NCBI GenBank assembly: GCA_030141605.1
Contig: JAQGDQ010000012.1
Location: forward strand, 762,359 to 826,358
Length of the DNA: 64,000 bases
Source: Tubiluchus corallicola
Taxonomy: Eukaryota; Priapulida; Priapulimorpha; Priapulimorphida; Tubiluchidae
Direction of reading: 5' to 3'
Shown one piece after another: positions 1 through 11,500 of the stretch. Numbering within the stretch: position 1 is the stretch's first letter; each line of letters begins with the position of its first letter. The notes under the pieces were generated by a model that was not told the DNA's origin, did not search any database, and saw nothing but the letters and a program-made list of their open reading frames with translations. The translations under genes and the position numbers were made by a program.

Positions 1-1057
1 ACCCCAAGTTTTAATGTCCAAGTAGCTGAGAAGGTTTTACCTCAATCACCAGTTTGCTGAGGGTAACAAATATGCAACATGGGAATTTTAATACTTTTGT
101 TATTCATGACATACTTAATTTGAAAAATCTGGAAAGTTGATGACATAGTGGGACCCTTTTAGTGGTAACTACTATTGTATTTTTTAACTTATGGGCTATG
201 TGTCTCAAATAAAGCTGTCACTTCAATTTCAATTCAACAGTTCAAAAAACGTGTGTAAAGACGTCACTATAACCTAATCTCTGTGTTTGGCACATTAAGA
301 GGAAGTGACATTGCACATTTTCAGCCTTAGTATTTTTGTTGTATCATTTGGATTTGAGGCACCAGCAGTTCTGTGTGAGTAAATATTTATCTATTTACTA
401 AAAGCAAGTGCTATTTGATCTGGTAAAACGTTAATTGCATTAGTTACAATAATAAGTAAAGCACTGTGGGAGGTGTTCTCACCTACAAAGCAGTCCATAA
501 TAAAAGTCTCTTATGAATTCTCTGCATTGCTCAACAGCTGTGTAAAGTGCAGAAATAACCAGATAAGCAATAATTTTTACGCTGTATTAGCAAGTATTAT
601 ACAAGCGTTATGGCTTCTTGTTATTATCTAAAATGGATTATCCATAGGCAAGCAAAGGTTACTTTATTTCATCTGTGGTCACTTATTACTTATGAGTGTA
701 ACCTGAGGCTTTACTGCAAATGTTTAAAAACAGTGAATATTCACAATTTGTATTTTAATTTATTGCTAGTATCTTTTCTTTGCAGATGTTCATTTCTGTC
801 TCAGCCTAACTTTCTAGCTTTTTAATCATTTTATGTTAGTATATAGTACATAATACATTTTAGGTACAGCTTAAACATTTTGAGTTGTGCCAGCTAACAA
901 TTTCAAGACTAAATGTTGATAATCTTGCAGAATATTTATGGCACATCAACTGTCTTAATGTACTATTTATTCGTGGCAAATATTGCAATTGTTATCTTAC
1001 CTATAACTCACAACAGAATTAGATTCAGATAGTTTTTTAAACTATTTTGTTTTGCAG
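1..1057. other. no recognisable coding sequence; likely intron
   Basis: AT-rich sequence with no exon I can recognise on either strand. A polypyrimidine-poor stretch ends in a TTTTGCAG acceptor at 1050-1057, directly before the coding exon at 1058. It therefore reads most simply as the last intron, or a 5' untranslated part, of the plus-strand gene that ends at 1330. A short open frame at 610-825 has no family resemblance and was not called. Confidence 0.5.
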
Positions 1058-1330
1058 ACAGAAACCAACAAGTGGAATAAAGCCCTAGAAACATTTAACA
1101 CTGAAATGGCCAACATTAACAAGAAAATTAACAAATACAACATGATCGTGCCTGTGCTCACAAAACAACTTGTCCAATACAATGCCAAGAATGAGATCAA
1201 GAAAATAAGTGGAAGTGAACAAAATTGTGATAAAACTATGTTAAAACATGGCAAAGTAAAGAATTCTAGCACCTCAGTTGGAAAACCCATGACTAGTCTG
1301 TACGATTTCATTTTTAACTTGCTGAAATAG
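1058..1330 (+). CDS. 3' terminal exon, DNAJC28-like protein (partial)
   Basis: This is a 91-codon terminal exon in phase 0, starting after the acceptor TTTTGCAG and ending in TAG. The decoded part is lysine- and asparagine-rich. It holds a short helix-forming stretch (NKWNKALETFNTEMANINKK) followed by INKYNMIVPVLTKQ. A motif of the type 'INxxNLIVPxLxRQ' near the C-terminus is, from memory, typical of DNAJC28 (J-domain protein with a DUF1992 region, linked to mitochondria or Golgi traffic). The J domain itself would be upstream, outside the window, so the name rests on this one motif. The last 45 residues are low in conservation-type features and end in FIFNLLK. Without the 5' part, another coiled-coil protein cannot be excluded. 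Confidence 0.5.
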   Translation, partial: TETNKWNKALETFNTEMANINKKINKYNMIVPVLTKQLVQYNAKNEIKKISGSEQNCDKTMLKHGKVKNSSTSVGKPMTSLYDFIFNLLK

Positions 1331-1431
1331 AATCATTGAGTACTGAACCATTGTATATATTGCAGAAGAGTAAGTTATCATAAGTGTATTATGAACATAG
1401 ACCTATTATTTATATAATTGTTACAGAAGTC

Positions 1432-1437
1432 AATAAA
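1432..1437 (+). terminator. polyadenylation signal AATAAA
   Basis: An AATAAA hexamer lies about 100 bases after the TAG of the exon ending at 1330, followed by an AT-rich tract and a TGTGTGTTG (GT-rich) element at about 1470. Position and order fit a cleavage/polyadenylation site for that gene. Confidence 0.45.
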
Positions 1438-2889
1438 AATATTTTATAGAAGTTAATTAAAAAACCTTTTGTGTGTGTTGCATTTTGAATGCTGAGATTG
1501 AATTGCATTGTGCCATACACCTGTTAGCATAAACAGTTAGTCAGTACAATCATATATCACCAACATATAGCAGGTAAATGTATTTATGTTTTGCATGTGA
1601 GCCTACAAATACATTGCATTTGCACTTGAGCTTGCACTGTAATTATATGTTGAGGCAGTTAATCTTGTTGGCAGAGGTAATTGTGTGTGGCGTGCAGTAC
1701 TCAGCCTAAGTGGCTTCCATTTGATACACAGTTACACCTCATCCAGTGTAGGTGTAACTGCAGATCAAGTTTTTCATTTTTAATTTGATTAACTAAATTG
1801 TCTGAGTTTCGTTTTGGTCACTGTAGCCCAAAAAAAAACTGAGACTTCATCAATAGCTGTTGTAATTTGATGTTTAGATTGTCACAGTAATGCCAGAAGT
1901 CGAAAAATGACAAACCTGAATCTGGCATTAGATGTTCAAGAGAAGAGATGTTGAACTAATACAGAATGACACCTGAAGCACTGGGTTAGTAGTTTGAACC
2001 GTGGAGTGCTAGCAAATGCCCATGCAGATTTCCAACCAGTACTTTTTAATAGAATCGTGAAGTCTTCGTGTAATTCATTCAGAATTTAATCAAAAATTCT
2101 CAAAATCATTATCAAACTCAATAGTACTAATAAATCATACTGTAATAAACAAGTAACCACGGATATTTTACAGTTCAGTGCAAAGCATAATGGCTATTAG
2201 GCAGAAAATAAGGTGAAAGCAATAGGCTTTTGATTAGACACATGATAATGGCTGCATTAATTGCAAATGTACACAGTAATGTATAATTTAAAACTCATGA
2301 GACTAACTGTAATTCAGTAAGCTGATACAACTGTATAATTAGCCCATTAATTCAAATATTGATATCAGTAATCTTAGCAAATCAACTGTTTGCTTGTATT
2401 AATTGTTCTTTCATGCATTTGTTATCAAACAAACAGAAGAACGATAAATACTTAATTTTTAACATTTTTTTTATTTTTCAGACAAGTTGTTACATTTTTA
2501 TTCATTTATCTAGACAGTTGAATTAATTATTCCACTCTTAAAAAGTCACTGACTACATTGTTCAACATAAAATCTTTATAATAATAATAATCTTATTCCA
2601 GTAGGTCGCCTAATACATACCTACTATCGTCCAAAAATCAAGCTGATTTCACAACCAATAACAACAATTAATACCCAGCTTGGGGAATTTTAGACTGGTA
2701 AACCTAGACTGTGAGGATATTAAGCTTTATTTAGCCTAGTATTTGCAGTAGATGTGAAGTCAGTACACACTTGGACCTAGTCTAGATCATTTGGAAATGT
2801 AAATAGCGTTATTGTTATTCTGGCCATAAAAAGTGTGTTTGAAAGAAAAATGCATTTGTTTAGCTTTTGTGAAGTGAAATCAAAATGAC
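1438..2889. other. intergenic, no gene seen
   Basis: AT-rich sequence without exons, tRNA folds or obvious repeats that I can support. Confidence 0.5.
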
Positions 2890-2904
2890 ACAATGACTCT
2901 GTTC

Positions 2905-3480
2905 TTGTGCTGTTTAAATGCCAGACTTGGATCCTATGACTCATTGAATAGTTAAAATGCTGGATTCAGTCCTTGTGCTCTTTAAACAGTGGATTCTGGT
3001 CTTGCCGTTTAAATAGTGGATCCATTCCTTGTGCTGTTTAAATCGTGGATTCAATTCTTGTGTTGTTTTAATGGTGGATTCAGTCCTTGTGCTATTTAAA
3101 CAGTGGACTTGGTTCTTGTGCTGTTTAAATGGTGGTTCTTGTGCTGTTTAAATGGTGGACCCTGTCCTTGTTCTGTCTAAATGGTGGAGTTAACCCTTGT
3201 CCCTTGTACTGTTTAAAGGGTGGACTCAGGCCTTGTGCTGTTTAAACGATGTACTCAGCCTCTGTTGTTGAAACAATGGATTCAGTCCTTGTGTTGTTTA
3301 AATCGTGGACTCAGTCCTTGTGTTGTTTAAATGGTGGATTCAGTTTTTGTGCTGTTTTAATGGTGGATTCAGTCTTTGTGCTGTTTAAACAGTGGACTTG
3401 GTTCTTGTGCAGTTTAAATGGTGGTTTCACTTCTTATGCTGTTTAGACAGTGAACTCGAACCTTGTGCTTTTTGAATGGT
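2905..3480 (+). repeat. minisatellite, degenerate units of about 30 bp
   Basis: Some seventeen to twenty diverged copies of a unit of about 27-34 bases run head to tail. The core reads TCCTTGTGCTGTTTAAATGG followed by TGGACTCAG or TGGATTCAG. Units differ by point changes (AAATGG, AAACAG, AAATCG) and small indels, so the array is old. An open frame at 3249-3446 is only translated repeat (recurring VLFK, SLNGG and WT motifs). Confidence 0.85.
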
Positions 3481-3689
3481 ACGTGTATTCACTCTTTTTG
3501 TTGTGTTAATTAAGATGCTCAATATCCTGTCACAATATTAAACCAATTACTTAATTTCATAAGCTTTATCTGAACTTATTTCACGATTTTTGTAAAAATA
3601 CTTTTCGAGTAACTTGCATTTTATCCACCATTTAGAGGGTCTGAAAGTTTTCATAGCCTGTATTCAACTATTACAACCGAAATATATAA

Positions 3690-3852
3690 ATTTCACCAGT
3701 TTGATAGCACAAATCACATTTAATTAAATTTTGGTACCAAACGTGGAGGGCATGAATTGTGAAATAACGTTGGAATACAGCCTGGAATTGAACCAGGAAC
3801 CCACTATTTACAAAGCATACTGAGCCTTAAATGAAATTCCGCATTTTCAACA
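3690..3852 (-). repeat. tRNA-Thr-like SINE copy (minus strand)
   Basis: On the minus strand this copy runs from about 3852 to 3690. It carries a CTTTGTAAA anticodon-loop-like stretch (TGT, Thr), a T-arm-like GGTTCAATTCC (Pol III box B) and a tail containing TTTGGTACCAAAATTTAATT. The same order and a closely similar tail (TTTGGCACCAAAATTTATTT) occur in the plus copy at 3961-4115. The two are therefore members of one tRNA-derived SINE-like family placed head to head. The D-arm is badly eroded in this copy. Confidence 0.6.
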
Positions 3853-3960
3853 TTAGGTAGGTCATTAGAGTTAGAATCACTCTAGTGGGTGCCATCCAAC
3901 ATTAGAAGTGCTGAATGTGGTTAGCCACATATAAGGGATGAACATTTGACTACCTTGACC

Positions 3961-4115
3961 ATTGGAAAATGCTGTGGCTGAGTGGTATCAGGCGTCTGCC
4001 TTGTAAGCAGAAGGTCCCTGCTTCAAATACAGGCTATAATTTTAACTTATGCACATATTTTAAGTTTGGCACCAAAATTTATTTAATTGTAGGTTTGTAT
4101 CATAGTGAATAATAT
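3961..4115 (+). repeat. tRNA-Thr-like SINE copy (plus strand)
   Basis: Box A-like TGGCTGAGTGGTATCAGG, a perfect 5-bp anticodon stem (TCTGC/GCAGA) around CTTGTAA (anticodon TGT, Thr), and a box B-like GCTTCAAATAC closed by CCTG/CAGG. The 5' seven bases do not pair with the 3' side, and the sequence runs on into a non-tRNA tail shared with the inverted copy at 3690-3852. It is thus a SINE or tRNA pseudogene rather than a working tRNA gene. Confidence 0.65.
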
Positions 4116-4489
4116 TCTTGACATTCAGATTATTATAATTAATTTCGAATAGTTTGATTGAATTGTTAACTAAGTTAGTGGTGAGCAAAGAAATATAACA
4201 TATGTAATAAATACTGAATAATACACTTGATACCTGCTAATTCAAATTAAAATTGGGTTAACATTAATATCCACTAGCCGTATACGAGCGTGCTTGCATG
4301 CATGATAGTTCCGATTTGTCCCCTGCTTGCCTGTACAGGCCTACAGAGTATTGACGGCAAAATTGCTATCAGAGATGCAGGTAGCGATGAAAATACCCTA
4401 AACATCAAAGAAGTATGAAAAATGTAAAACATGCATGACTAACTCAACACGCATGACTAATTTCTTCACATAATAAAAATAAAGTTCCT

Positions 4490-4770
4490 AATTTTTAATT
4501 CGAATCCATCTGGCTCTGTTGTACCGTCACCGCTGTCCATTCCAGCCAATGGCGCCACCTTGTGCCCTGCATCGGAACACATAACTGTGTCTAGCAGGAT
4601 CATCTTCATCAAACATACATCGCGTATGCTTAGGACATGTGCATCTGAAAACAGAAAAACAATTGGTAAATGTTTAAAACAAGTTCTGGATGCCAGGCCT
4701 GCAGGAAGCGTGCTGCTTGAGATAAACATGTGCTCAAGCATACGAAGGATATTGACGTCTTAAGTATGCT
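4490..4770. other. GC-richer patch of unknown nature
   Basis: This stretch is clearly richer in G and C than its surroundings and is open in one frame on each strand (minus 4466-4741, plus 4560-4763). Neither translation resembles a family I know. It may be a relic of a transposon or an isolated exon. I do not assign a function. Confidence 0.25.
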
Positions 4771-4842
4771 AATTTATATATTAAATGGCTTTTGCTGTAT
4801 TCTAGACAGCTCTTTTTAAAGCTGTAGCCTTGTTTGAACCAA

Positions 4843-4945
4843 GGTGGTTTCAGTACAATATCACTTCTGCTTTATGAAGTATGCATTTTAAGTAGGTGGT
4901 TTCTGTACAATATCACTTCTGCTTTATGAAATATGCATTTTTAAG
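4843..4945 (+). repeat. tandem duplication, two 52-bp units
   Basis: Two adjacent copies begin GGTGGTTTCAGTACAATATC (4843) and GGTGGTTTCTGTACAATATC (4895). They differ at only a few positions over 52 bases, which indicates a fairly recent local duplication. No coding role is seen. Confidence 0.85.
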
Positions 4946-7311
4946 TTACTGAATTCTGATAATTAGATGTAAATTTGCCACTAACGAGTGAATATGACCT
5001 GAGGTCACTGTTACTATAAACAGCATATTGACACCTCCTTTAAGTACTGCACAAAACTGCGCTTTGGTTGTAATTTGTAAAATGTTCTCAAGTTGGGAGA
5101 CATTTTATATTTGGGTCCTTGTGAGTCTCACTTATTTTCTTGAATCAACCCTCAAATTAATTCTGTTCACCTGTATTTAATATCCATGTCAGTTTCAACC
5201 ACTGCTGGTAGAGCTGTGTAGAGGATAAGGTGGGAAACTTTTAGGAAACTGACCTTTGATCTTGAGCCCCAGATAACTGAATATAAGCTGAAGTAAGGTT
5301 AGTTGCACAACTCCTCATAGTTTTGCCACTATTTACAACTACTTCTCTTTTTCTTCCTTGTTTTCACAATCATCTTTATCTATAATACTGTTTTATGCCA
5401 GGTGTGTATTTCCGTCGTTTTGACTCCAGCTGTCGTCCGCATTATTTCTTTTTGTTACTTAATTGTTTTAATTTTAATAATTGGATTTTCCACTTGCCAC
5501 TGAATGTCCATTAAAATTAATTGCTGATAGTCTATTCAAAAAGAATCAAATTTGTTTTTTCTCAGGGAAGTAAAAGATCATTCTGACAGAATGCTCTAAT
5601 TTGGCAGCTCTTTTTTTCCTTCACGCGGGCTATAGTTAACTACTGCAGCTTCTCAATCACATGATGGCCAATGATCAATAATGAAGCATAGCTCAACTTG
5701 AATTACACGATGAATTGATACGATCAAGTGCCTTGATAATACGTTGTACGCCCGCCAGACAATCACTTTTGCGTGGCATTAAAAGATTAACTTGTGTAAT
5801 AACGATGATCAAACAGCACCCGAGTAATTGAAAATAGTGCAGGAAATCGGCACCTAGTCGTTGAGGGCGTTGAGCTCCGTCAAAATTCGATGGCTTCGTC
5901 GTTTTACCTAGTGGAAACTGAGTGTGTTCACAAATCTAAAAACTTGTAACGACAACCGTGCAAGCGTTCACGCCTTGACCAGTTACTGATTTTGGGCAAT
6001 TTGTCATCAGAAAAACCGTTGGAATCTACCGTCTGAGTAAACCATTTCAATAAAGAATTTGTCCAGTTTCTGCGCAGTTCTTCTGAACGTTAAATCTGCT
6101 CACTGTTTAATAAATTCTCGTGGTCAAAATGGCCTGGCTCTGAGTAAATGGGATCAGAGAGAACTATCGACGATTATTATGAATATGTTAACTTTTTCAA
6201 AAATGCGAGAACTAAGATAATATTTTAGAGTATTTTTTCTTGGGGGTTTTCTACCTAATACACCACAATAACTTTGGTGAGCGCTCAAAGATAATTACTC
6301 AGTTATTGACTAATAAACGAAAAACGGCTATATGGTGTAGCTGCAGGGCCATGGACCTGTCTTCGGTGGTATCGTCTTTTTTGTGATCTGACTGCATATA
6401 CATGTATACGTCACACCACCTATCCCCCTGTTCCCCTAATCCTTATTCTTTTTTCATTGCAGCTACTCCAAACACTTTAGCGAATATATGACATTTTTGC
6501 TGGAAAAAAATCGTTGAAGGTTGCATTAAAAAGTCATTCAGCAAATTGCTTTAAATCGAATACGCTAATAATCATTGTCTTCTCAGAGAAGTGAACAGGT
6601 TCTTTTTCACTCATTAATTGAGATCCGAAATATTGCTGCTAGGCAAGTCGACAGCAGCTTTGCAATTTATCCCTATAATAAAGTTTGTCGGACTCAGTCA
6701 GCTATTATTTACAAGACGAATTTATAAGATGACGTCAGAGCCATAACGAGACGCTATAAAAGGCAACAGGCATACGTAGAAATAAAAGGAAAGTTGCTTC
6801 TGATTGAAATGTGATACCTAGCATTAGCTATTATTGCACAATTCTGACGTATTTAGATTGCCTCCAGGGAAATGTAGGCGATATTGTGCTTTGTAAGATT
6901 AGACGCCATGCATATCAAATATAAAGCACCAGTTTTATATTTCACCACCAAGTGTCCTCAATTCATATATTAACTCGTTGGCTTTCCTAAATAAATGTGT
7001 TTAAACGATAAGCAATGTTGATCATAATAAATAATGTTAAGTTCTCAAAACGCCTACTACTTAAATGGAAAGTATGTGGATCTATCCATCGCAAAAACAG
7101 AATTCAGCTCCTAATTACCTTGAAACTGGAACACAGCTAAAAAACAATTTTCCTGTTCTGTTTTCTCTCACAACAAAAGTCCATAACATTTGGCAATTGA
7201 TGCAAACGTTGACATTTTTCTGTGCGGCAATTTTCTTTGGGAAAACAGTTGTAGGCGTGAGCAGTGAAAGAAAAATTAAATGAATATTGATGAAGCCCTG
7301 TCATAAAACGA
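4946..7311. other. intergenic, no gene seen
   Basis: I see no exon with family resemblance and no RNA gene. Short open frames here lack both splice context and recognisable domains. Confidence 0.5.
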
Positions 7312-7325
7312 CTCTCTCTCATCTC

Positions 7326-7390
<65 letters not shown>

Positions 7391-7614
7391 CTCTCTTTCT
7401 CCTTTCTCATTCTATCTTTCTTTATCTCTTTCTGCATTGTCTCTTTCGCTCTATCTTTCACCTTCCTTGTCCCAACCAATCTCTCTTTCTCTTGCACACT
7501 CTCTAATACTGTTGTTATTACTGCCGCTGCTGCTACTGGGCCTACTACTGAATAATTTTAGTTAAGTCGTAATGCATACAAAGGATTAACTTCACTACAA
7601 ATAGGTGCAACAGC
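7312..7614 (+). repeat. (TC)n tract plus duplicated copy of oxygenase intron/exon junction
   Basis: A TC microsatellite (about 7312-7403) is followed by about 210 bases that closely match 18440-18644, the end of intron 4 and start of exon 5 of the carotenoid oxygenase. The match includes the unusual stretch AGTTAAGTCGTAATGCATAC and runs through the splice acceptor (AAATAG) and the first ten exon bases (GTGCAACAGC), then stops abruptly. The rest of exon 5 is absent here, so this is a non-functional stray copy. The open frames in the TC tract are repeat artefacts. Confidence 0.8.
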
Positions 7615-8320
7615 ACCTCTTCCCTCTTTTTTCATTCCTTTACCACTCAATTGTTTTATACGAATAAACATTATTTATTCCGAATAAGCTTCATATGAAC
7701 AAATAAAAGTAATTTATTTGTAATTGCTTGAATTTTATTAATTAACTAACGCTAGCTGTTAGTTACGTGCCATCGTGCAGTGCATGCAATTAAGGTTACA
7801 TCTACATGCATTATAATAATTATTCGCTAGTAATTGCACTTCTAATGACACAATATTTAACTTCCTGTATGCAATTAATTCTGCCGGTGAATTCAGGGCG
7901 CATTTAATTACAAGATACGTATTACATAACATTATGCATAATTACTCACGTATTACTCATGAAAGCGTAGATATGTCGGCTAATTGGTGTGTATATTTTC
8001 CACCCACAGGGCATACTGCGACAACTTTTCACGCTAAATATGGATCGAAAACTGTTCTGGTCGTAATACCCTCTTTTCTGAAAAAAATGAAACAAGAAAA
8101 CTGTCATTTATATTTGATATGCCATCACTGCAATTTCACGTTCTGTGCATGTAAACGACACAAAGTGCTATATTAGCAACGATTTAAATAATAGACATAT
8201 AACAGAGTAAACAGTTCCATAAACTATAGGCAAATATGTTATCATCGTCAGAATTTAGCTATAGGTTTACTTTAACCTATATTATAATAAATTCCTTTCA
8301 AAGTGAATTAATACGCTTGT
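7615..8320. other. intergenic, no gene seen
   Basis: AT-rich sequence with no coding or RNA feature I can support. The frame at 7934-8176 has no recognisable motif. Confidence 0.45.
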
Positions 8321-8530
8321 CACCTCCGCCAAGAAGATTGTTTTCATTGCCGCTGATTTGTTAGTTCCTTAATTAATTAATAAAATTACGCAAAAATTAC
8401 TTGCTTCACCGATTTTCACGAAACTTTGTGAAGTGGTGGGGCGAGTGACAAGAAAGAACGCCTTTTAATTACTGTTTTGGGACATCGGGAGGAACCCGAG
8501 GAGTGGAAACCTGTCAAGATGAGTGTTTTA
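8321..8530 (+). repeat. dispersed repeat with CCTCCGCCAAG end
   Basis: It begins CACCTCCGCCAAGAAGATTG and continues with GTTAGTTCCTTAATT, ATTACGCAAAAATTAC, CGATTTTCACGAAACTTTG, GTGGTGGGGC and AAGAAAGAACGCC. The same ordered words occur inverted at 13270-13386. From memory they belong to a repeat family widespread in marine invertebrate genomes, whose ends read like CCTCCGCCAAGGAGGTTATG. I see no coding capacity. Confidence 0.55.
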
Positions 8531-11500
8531 TTAATGCTTGTACGTGCATTTTGGTTGAGGGCCTAACTGACCTAAACAGTTTATTTTCCACGAGAAACTC
8601 GGCGAGTTAAACATTTAGCTGAGAGACCATTGTAGATAAAAAAACGGCTCACTTTCGTTGAAGATGCAATTAACGGGCAGCATCAAATGAGCCGATTCAA
8701 TGACGGATCCGTGTATATTAGCTTCACAGTGCTTCAGTCACTTCACAGATGTCAGTCGGCGAAACACCTCTTGCAATTAATAATTTTCATTAGTGATGGA
8801 TATTTGTTGGATGTAAATATCATGTAATGAATAAAGTGACTTGACATGCTGACCTGCCGAAACTGGTCTGGCTTACTCGACTTAGCATCAGATAAAACCT
8901 AGCCATTTCTATAAAATTCCATTAAGTTAGCTTAGTCTACTGGGTATAGCGTGACAAGTATTATTATTATACTGAATACACAATTGATGCAATTATTATA
9001 GGCTCTCATAGTTCACCGTTCTCATCACACGGGTCAACAAACTAAATGGATGTACCATCCCAAGATGTCTGTAAGTAATAAACTGTTACCCTAGCTCATT
9101 TGGCGTGGCTGACGACGGCTAATTAAACATTTACATGTTAGTAATTGTAACATGATATGAGTTAAGTACGATAGATTACATCTCTACATAAACTACACTG
9201 AAATAAATCACACTAACATGAGTAAAACAAAAATAAAATAATAACAATAAAGATAGTAAGTTGAACAAAACCCCTAAAATTTGTAGCTGACTTTTTGGTA
9301 GGATAATGACATTATTGCGTCAAGGTATACATGTAGTTTATGATAGTGTGAACAACTTTGTCTTTACGGTGATTGATGTAGGCCACACTTGGTTATCAAA
9401 CATTTTCAAGGTGTTAGTTTTCGCAAGATGCGGCGATAGCCTTTTGTCTTATAGCAGAGATCCTGTAAAACTGCACATCTGAAAGCTTGACTTACTTAAA
9501 TATTTAACTGTTACGGCAGTAGAGAAAGTTATATTTGTTCGCGAGGATGCGGTTTCTTTGTTTTAGAGCAGTCACTCGAGCATCGCTTGGTATGCGTCAA
9601 TCAGACGAAAAATCTGAAGAAACAACTTTTGAAAAGTTAAACTAAAGGTTGACTTAATTACGTGAAAGTTCGACTAAGCTGAAAAGAAGTTGTGCAGTTA
9701 CAAAATTACACGCAGCTTCTTTCTGCACCTAGGGAAAAGTATTTAGGACTTTGAGCTGACAAGAATCCAGATATGATTCAGAAGTAAGACATTTGAGGAT
9801 GCAAGCAGCCCATATGGAGGCCATTTTGTCAGCTAAAGTGACCGCGTTACACTTTTTCACGGAATCTTTTTTTGTTGAGAAAAACTGGATTTGGCCCGTC
9901 ATGCTTGCTCATTTTTTACCATTTATAAGAAAATCGTGGAAGCGATTACTGTTGTCATGATTAGTTTCTTTTCGTAAAAATAGAATACACATTGTTGGAG
10001 CAGGTCCAATTAACGAGTGCGTTCCATTTTTCGGTCGTATCGGGAAACTTAAAAAATTGGGCTCTATTAGTCTATGCAACGGTCCATAATATTTTCATGT
10101 AAAGTTTCAGCCACCTACAATGACCACTGTGGCCTGTGATGTTTTTCAAAGATAAAACTAGATAACTACATAACCAAGTTTCAGGAATCCCCTCCCCCCA
10201 CTTTTTGTCGGATTCAAAAATTAGAACGTGCACTATTGCCGTTCTTTCATAACTGTAAAAATTTCAACTCTAACCTAATCTTGAGACGGTTCCGAAAACG
10301 AGAATAGGCCATTAAGCGTTCTTCAGAAATCTCTATTAAGTCCACAGTAACTTACAGGCATAGAAGCGTATCCACACACCCACGCTTTTTAAATTTTATT
10401 TTGGGTGCCTACGCCCAACAAAAAGCATAGAATCGTTGACGATAACATTACTGCCATTAGTTGTGGTAGCGATGATGATAAGACGACGACAGTAACCTTG
10501 TGAAAAAAGACTGCTTTAAAAAGAAATGATCGTGATAACAACGATAGTTTAACATCTAAGGACGAGGAGGATGACTCAGGATCGACTTCTAGCGTATCAG
10601 TAATGCCTTGAGTAATTGTACTTGGTGACACCCCGGAAATTGCTTTTACGCAAAATTAATTTGATAAAAAATCAGTAGATGAATAAATTGTTAAATATGT
10701 AAACGAAAAATAGGCAAATGGCGATTCTACAACTGTTGTTTTACTCGTCTACGGAAATAAATAGCGTGTATTCGTATTTAGCATAGACTTTGAAAAAATA
10801 AATTATTTGAAGACTGGCTCTTCTACTTAGACTCACCTTCAAATACTGTGGATATGGTGAGGCTGATATTAGCACAAATAAGGCAATGACTAAGAACACA
10901 CTTGTGGTCAAATGCTGCGTCATTATTGTCCTGCAAATCTATATGAAAGCAACAGGTTTCACAATTTTCGGTAACCAGTGAAAAGAAAACTTCAAATGTC
11001 TTGCCTCAGGAATAACATCCGCTTCCGCTGGTTTTTTTCTGCCGGCAATATGGATCTTGTTTTCAGCATCAGGTTGGTGTAAAAGCGAACAGAGGTTACA
11101 TAAGGTATCTTATGCTCAACAAATCAGTAATATAATGCAACATCCATTTACGTATATTTCGTCCGCTGTCCTACGCAGTCACATGATCTGCACTTCGTCA
11201 CGTGACTAATACGTCATGGCCTAACCAAAGAATGAAGCCAGTGTAGCAAGCCTATGCCTGTACCTAGCATAAGCTTAAACGAGTGGGCCTTTTAATAACC
11301 GAAGTCTTCAAAGACAGTGCCTACGCTAATAATAATTGTGGAGTACTTTAATATACATGAAACGTTCTTGATTATATTGCACTTAGTGACCCACGGGGCT
11401 TACTTTGATGGAAACGTGCTTGCGGCTCACTTTCCGGTGAGCTGGCTTCAGGGGGCGGATCTAGAAATCTTCATAACCTGCGTTGTTAATAAATATGGTA

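Noticed and set aside
2905-3480. Regularly spaced repeats resembling a CRISPR array
   Set aside because: The units abut without unique spacers and are diverged; it is a minisatellite in an animal genome.
7065-7283. Possible second oxygenase gene upstream of the duplicated junction
   Set aside because: No exon 4-like or other oxygenase sequence precedes the copied segment, and exon 5 is cut after ten bases.
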